DNA from: Mucilaginibacter dorajii
GTDB lineage: Bacteria > Bacteroidota > Bacteroidia > Sphingobacteriales > Sphingobacteriaceae
Reading direction: 5' to 3'
Length of the DNA: 64,000 bases
NCBI RefSeq assembly: GCF_024808255.1
Contig: NZ_JANTYS010000005.1
Location: 248,001-312,000, forward strand
Positions 63,454 through 64,000 of the stretch are shown one piece after another. Made by a program: the position numbers and the translations under genes. Within the stretch, counting starts at the first letter, position 1. Each line of letters begins with the position of its first letter. Below the pieces are notes generated by a model. That model saw only the letters and a program-made list of their open reading frames with translations. It ran no database searches and was not told the DNA's origin.

Positions 63454-64000
63454 TTAATTTTTAAACCAGGCGGCTGGTACATCCTGCGGAGCTGAGCCGT
63501 TAACACTATATTTTAGTTTGAGGGTAAAGCCACCGCCGCCCTCAATAAAATCAAGTTTAAAAGGATGCGCACCCATTGCCAAGGCAATTTGCCCGCTGCG
63601 TTCCTGTGCCGAATGGTTGCCATCGTTATTAACAACTACACCCGGGCCAATCTTTAATACACCACCATCATCACAAGTTAAATAAAAGCTGTAAATACCA
63701 TCGGCGGGTACATCAATATAACCTTTATAGGTAATACCAAACGATGGCGCTTTTACTGTTGATGGCACCTCAATTTTATCGGTAGTAAAGGTACTATCAA
63801 CCTTAGCGTTTTGCATTAAAGCTGTTTCTTTAAAATAGGCTTTATAATAGGTACAGGCCAATCCGGGCTTGGGCGGGGCAATTTTTACCGGGCCAAGCAT
63901 GTTTTGTTTGGTATAGTTTAAGTTGTAAACGTCGCCTCGTACGCCAGATGGGGTAAATTCAGCCACCCTGATCAATTCAGATTTTTTGATGACCAATGTT
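63454..64000 (-). CDS. PA14-domain protein, C-terminal part (gene continues past the right edge)
   Basis: The frame is open to the right edge of the window, so only the last ~182 residues are seen. They hold a PA14 domain (~55-180) with YKGYIDVPADGIYSFYLTCDDGGVLKIG and SGQIALAMGAHPFKLDFIEGGGG. The preceding RGDVYNLNYTKQNMLGPVKIAPPKPGL resembles the linker at the end of beta-hexosaminidase (GH20) proteins in Bacteroidota, so the missing part may be GH20; that is inference. Its TAA overlaps the possible first ATG of the fucosidase gene, showing one operon. Confidence 0.75.
   Translation of the reverse strand, partial: TLVIKKSELIRVAEFTPSGVRGDVYNLNYTKQNMLGPVKIAPPKPGLACTYYKAYFKETALMQNAKVDSTFTTDKIEVPSTVKAPSFGITYKGYIDVPADGIYSFYLTCDDGGVLKIGPGVVVNNDGNHSAQERSGQIALAMGAHPFKLDFIEGGGGFTLKLKYSVNGSAPQDVPAAWFKN

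Overview
The window looks like a chromosomal stretch from a Bacteroidota bacterium of the Sphingobacteriaceae, most like Mucilaginibacter or Pedobacter. This rests on SusC/SusD-type outer-membrane uptake genes, DUF4998/DUF4959-type lipoproteins, GH92 and GH29 enzymes, BlaI/M56 pairs, promoters of the TTTG-N19-TAnnTTTG type, weak or absent Shine-Dalgarno sequences, and many palindromic intergenic repeats. I saw no rRNA or tRNA gene, CRISPR array, prophage or intact insertion sequence. The genus is an inference.

Layout. (1) 1-5917: two divergent gene sets. The minus set is a B12-type radical SAM enzyme, a methyltransferase and a second radical SAM enzyme cut by the window edge. The plus set is a methyltransferase, an amidohydrolase and a glycosyltransferase. 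Junctions are tight (TAA directly followed by TTG, TAATG overlap, 2-nt gap), which suggests two operons making or tailoring a small molecule or glycan that I cannot name. (2) 6220-15706: housekeeping and accessory genes, including an M28 peptidase, a VOC protein, an acetyltransferase, an MpaB-like protein, a CDF transporter, a proline-rich secreted protein, PpnP, YbjQ and small lipoproteins. (3) 15879-28131: small genes, riboflavin synthase, a TPR protein, an acyltransferase, a TonB-dependent receptor and a BlaI/M56 signalling pair, broken up by repeat mosaics at 16.4-17.2 kb and 20.6-20.8 kb. (4) 28225-47280: a polysaccharide utilisation locus with a sialate O-acetylesterase, two surface lipoproteins, SusD, SusC, an (alpha/alpha)6 glycosidase-like protein, a GntR/HutC regulator, mannose-6-phosphate isomerase, a sugar porter, a glycerophosphodiesterase and a GH29 fucosidase. 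(5) 47623-58467: an AraC regulator with two SDR genes, a GH51 arabinofuranosidase, an FAD oxidoreductase, a carbonic anhydrase, a cysteine-less redoxin and an L,D-transpeptidase. (6) 58989-64000: a second glycosidase operon with a PA14 protein cut by the window edge, GH29 and GH92.

How the genes may work together. The enzymes in parts 4 and 6 (esterase, fucosidases, alpha-mannosidase, possible hexosaminidase) fit a decorated glycan containing fucose and mannose. SusC/D would import fragments, the MFS porter would bring in monosaccharide and the isomerase would feed mannose-6-phosphate to glycolysis. Two promoters in this locus, those of the glycosidase-like gene and of the isomerase, share one layout: ATTTGGAAT, then TATGTTTG 19 nt after the TTTG, with an ATGT-N4-ACAT inverted repeat over the -7 box. 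GT-N4-AC is the geometry known for HutC-type GntR operators, and a HutC-type regulator gene lies between the two promoters. A third such site is embedded in a perfect 15+15 bp palindrome upstream of susC.

Other observations of note are a GIY-YIG nuclease gene broken by one stop codon and framed by inverted GTCATTTCGA repeats, a 143-bp ungapped non-coding duplication at 22.3 and 47.4 kb, a decayed DUF2238 (YjdF-like) gene fragment, and large nested palindromes shared between intergenic regions.
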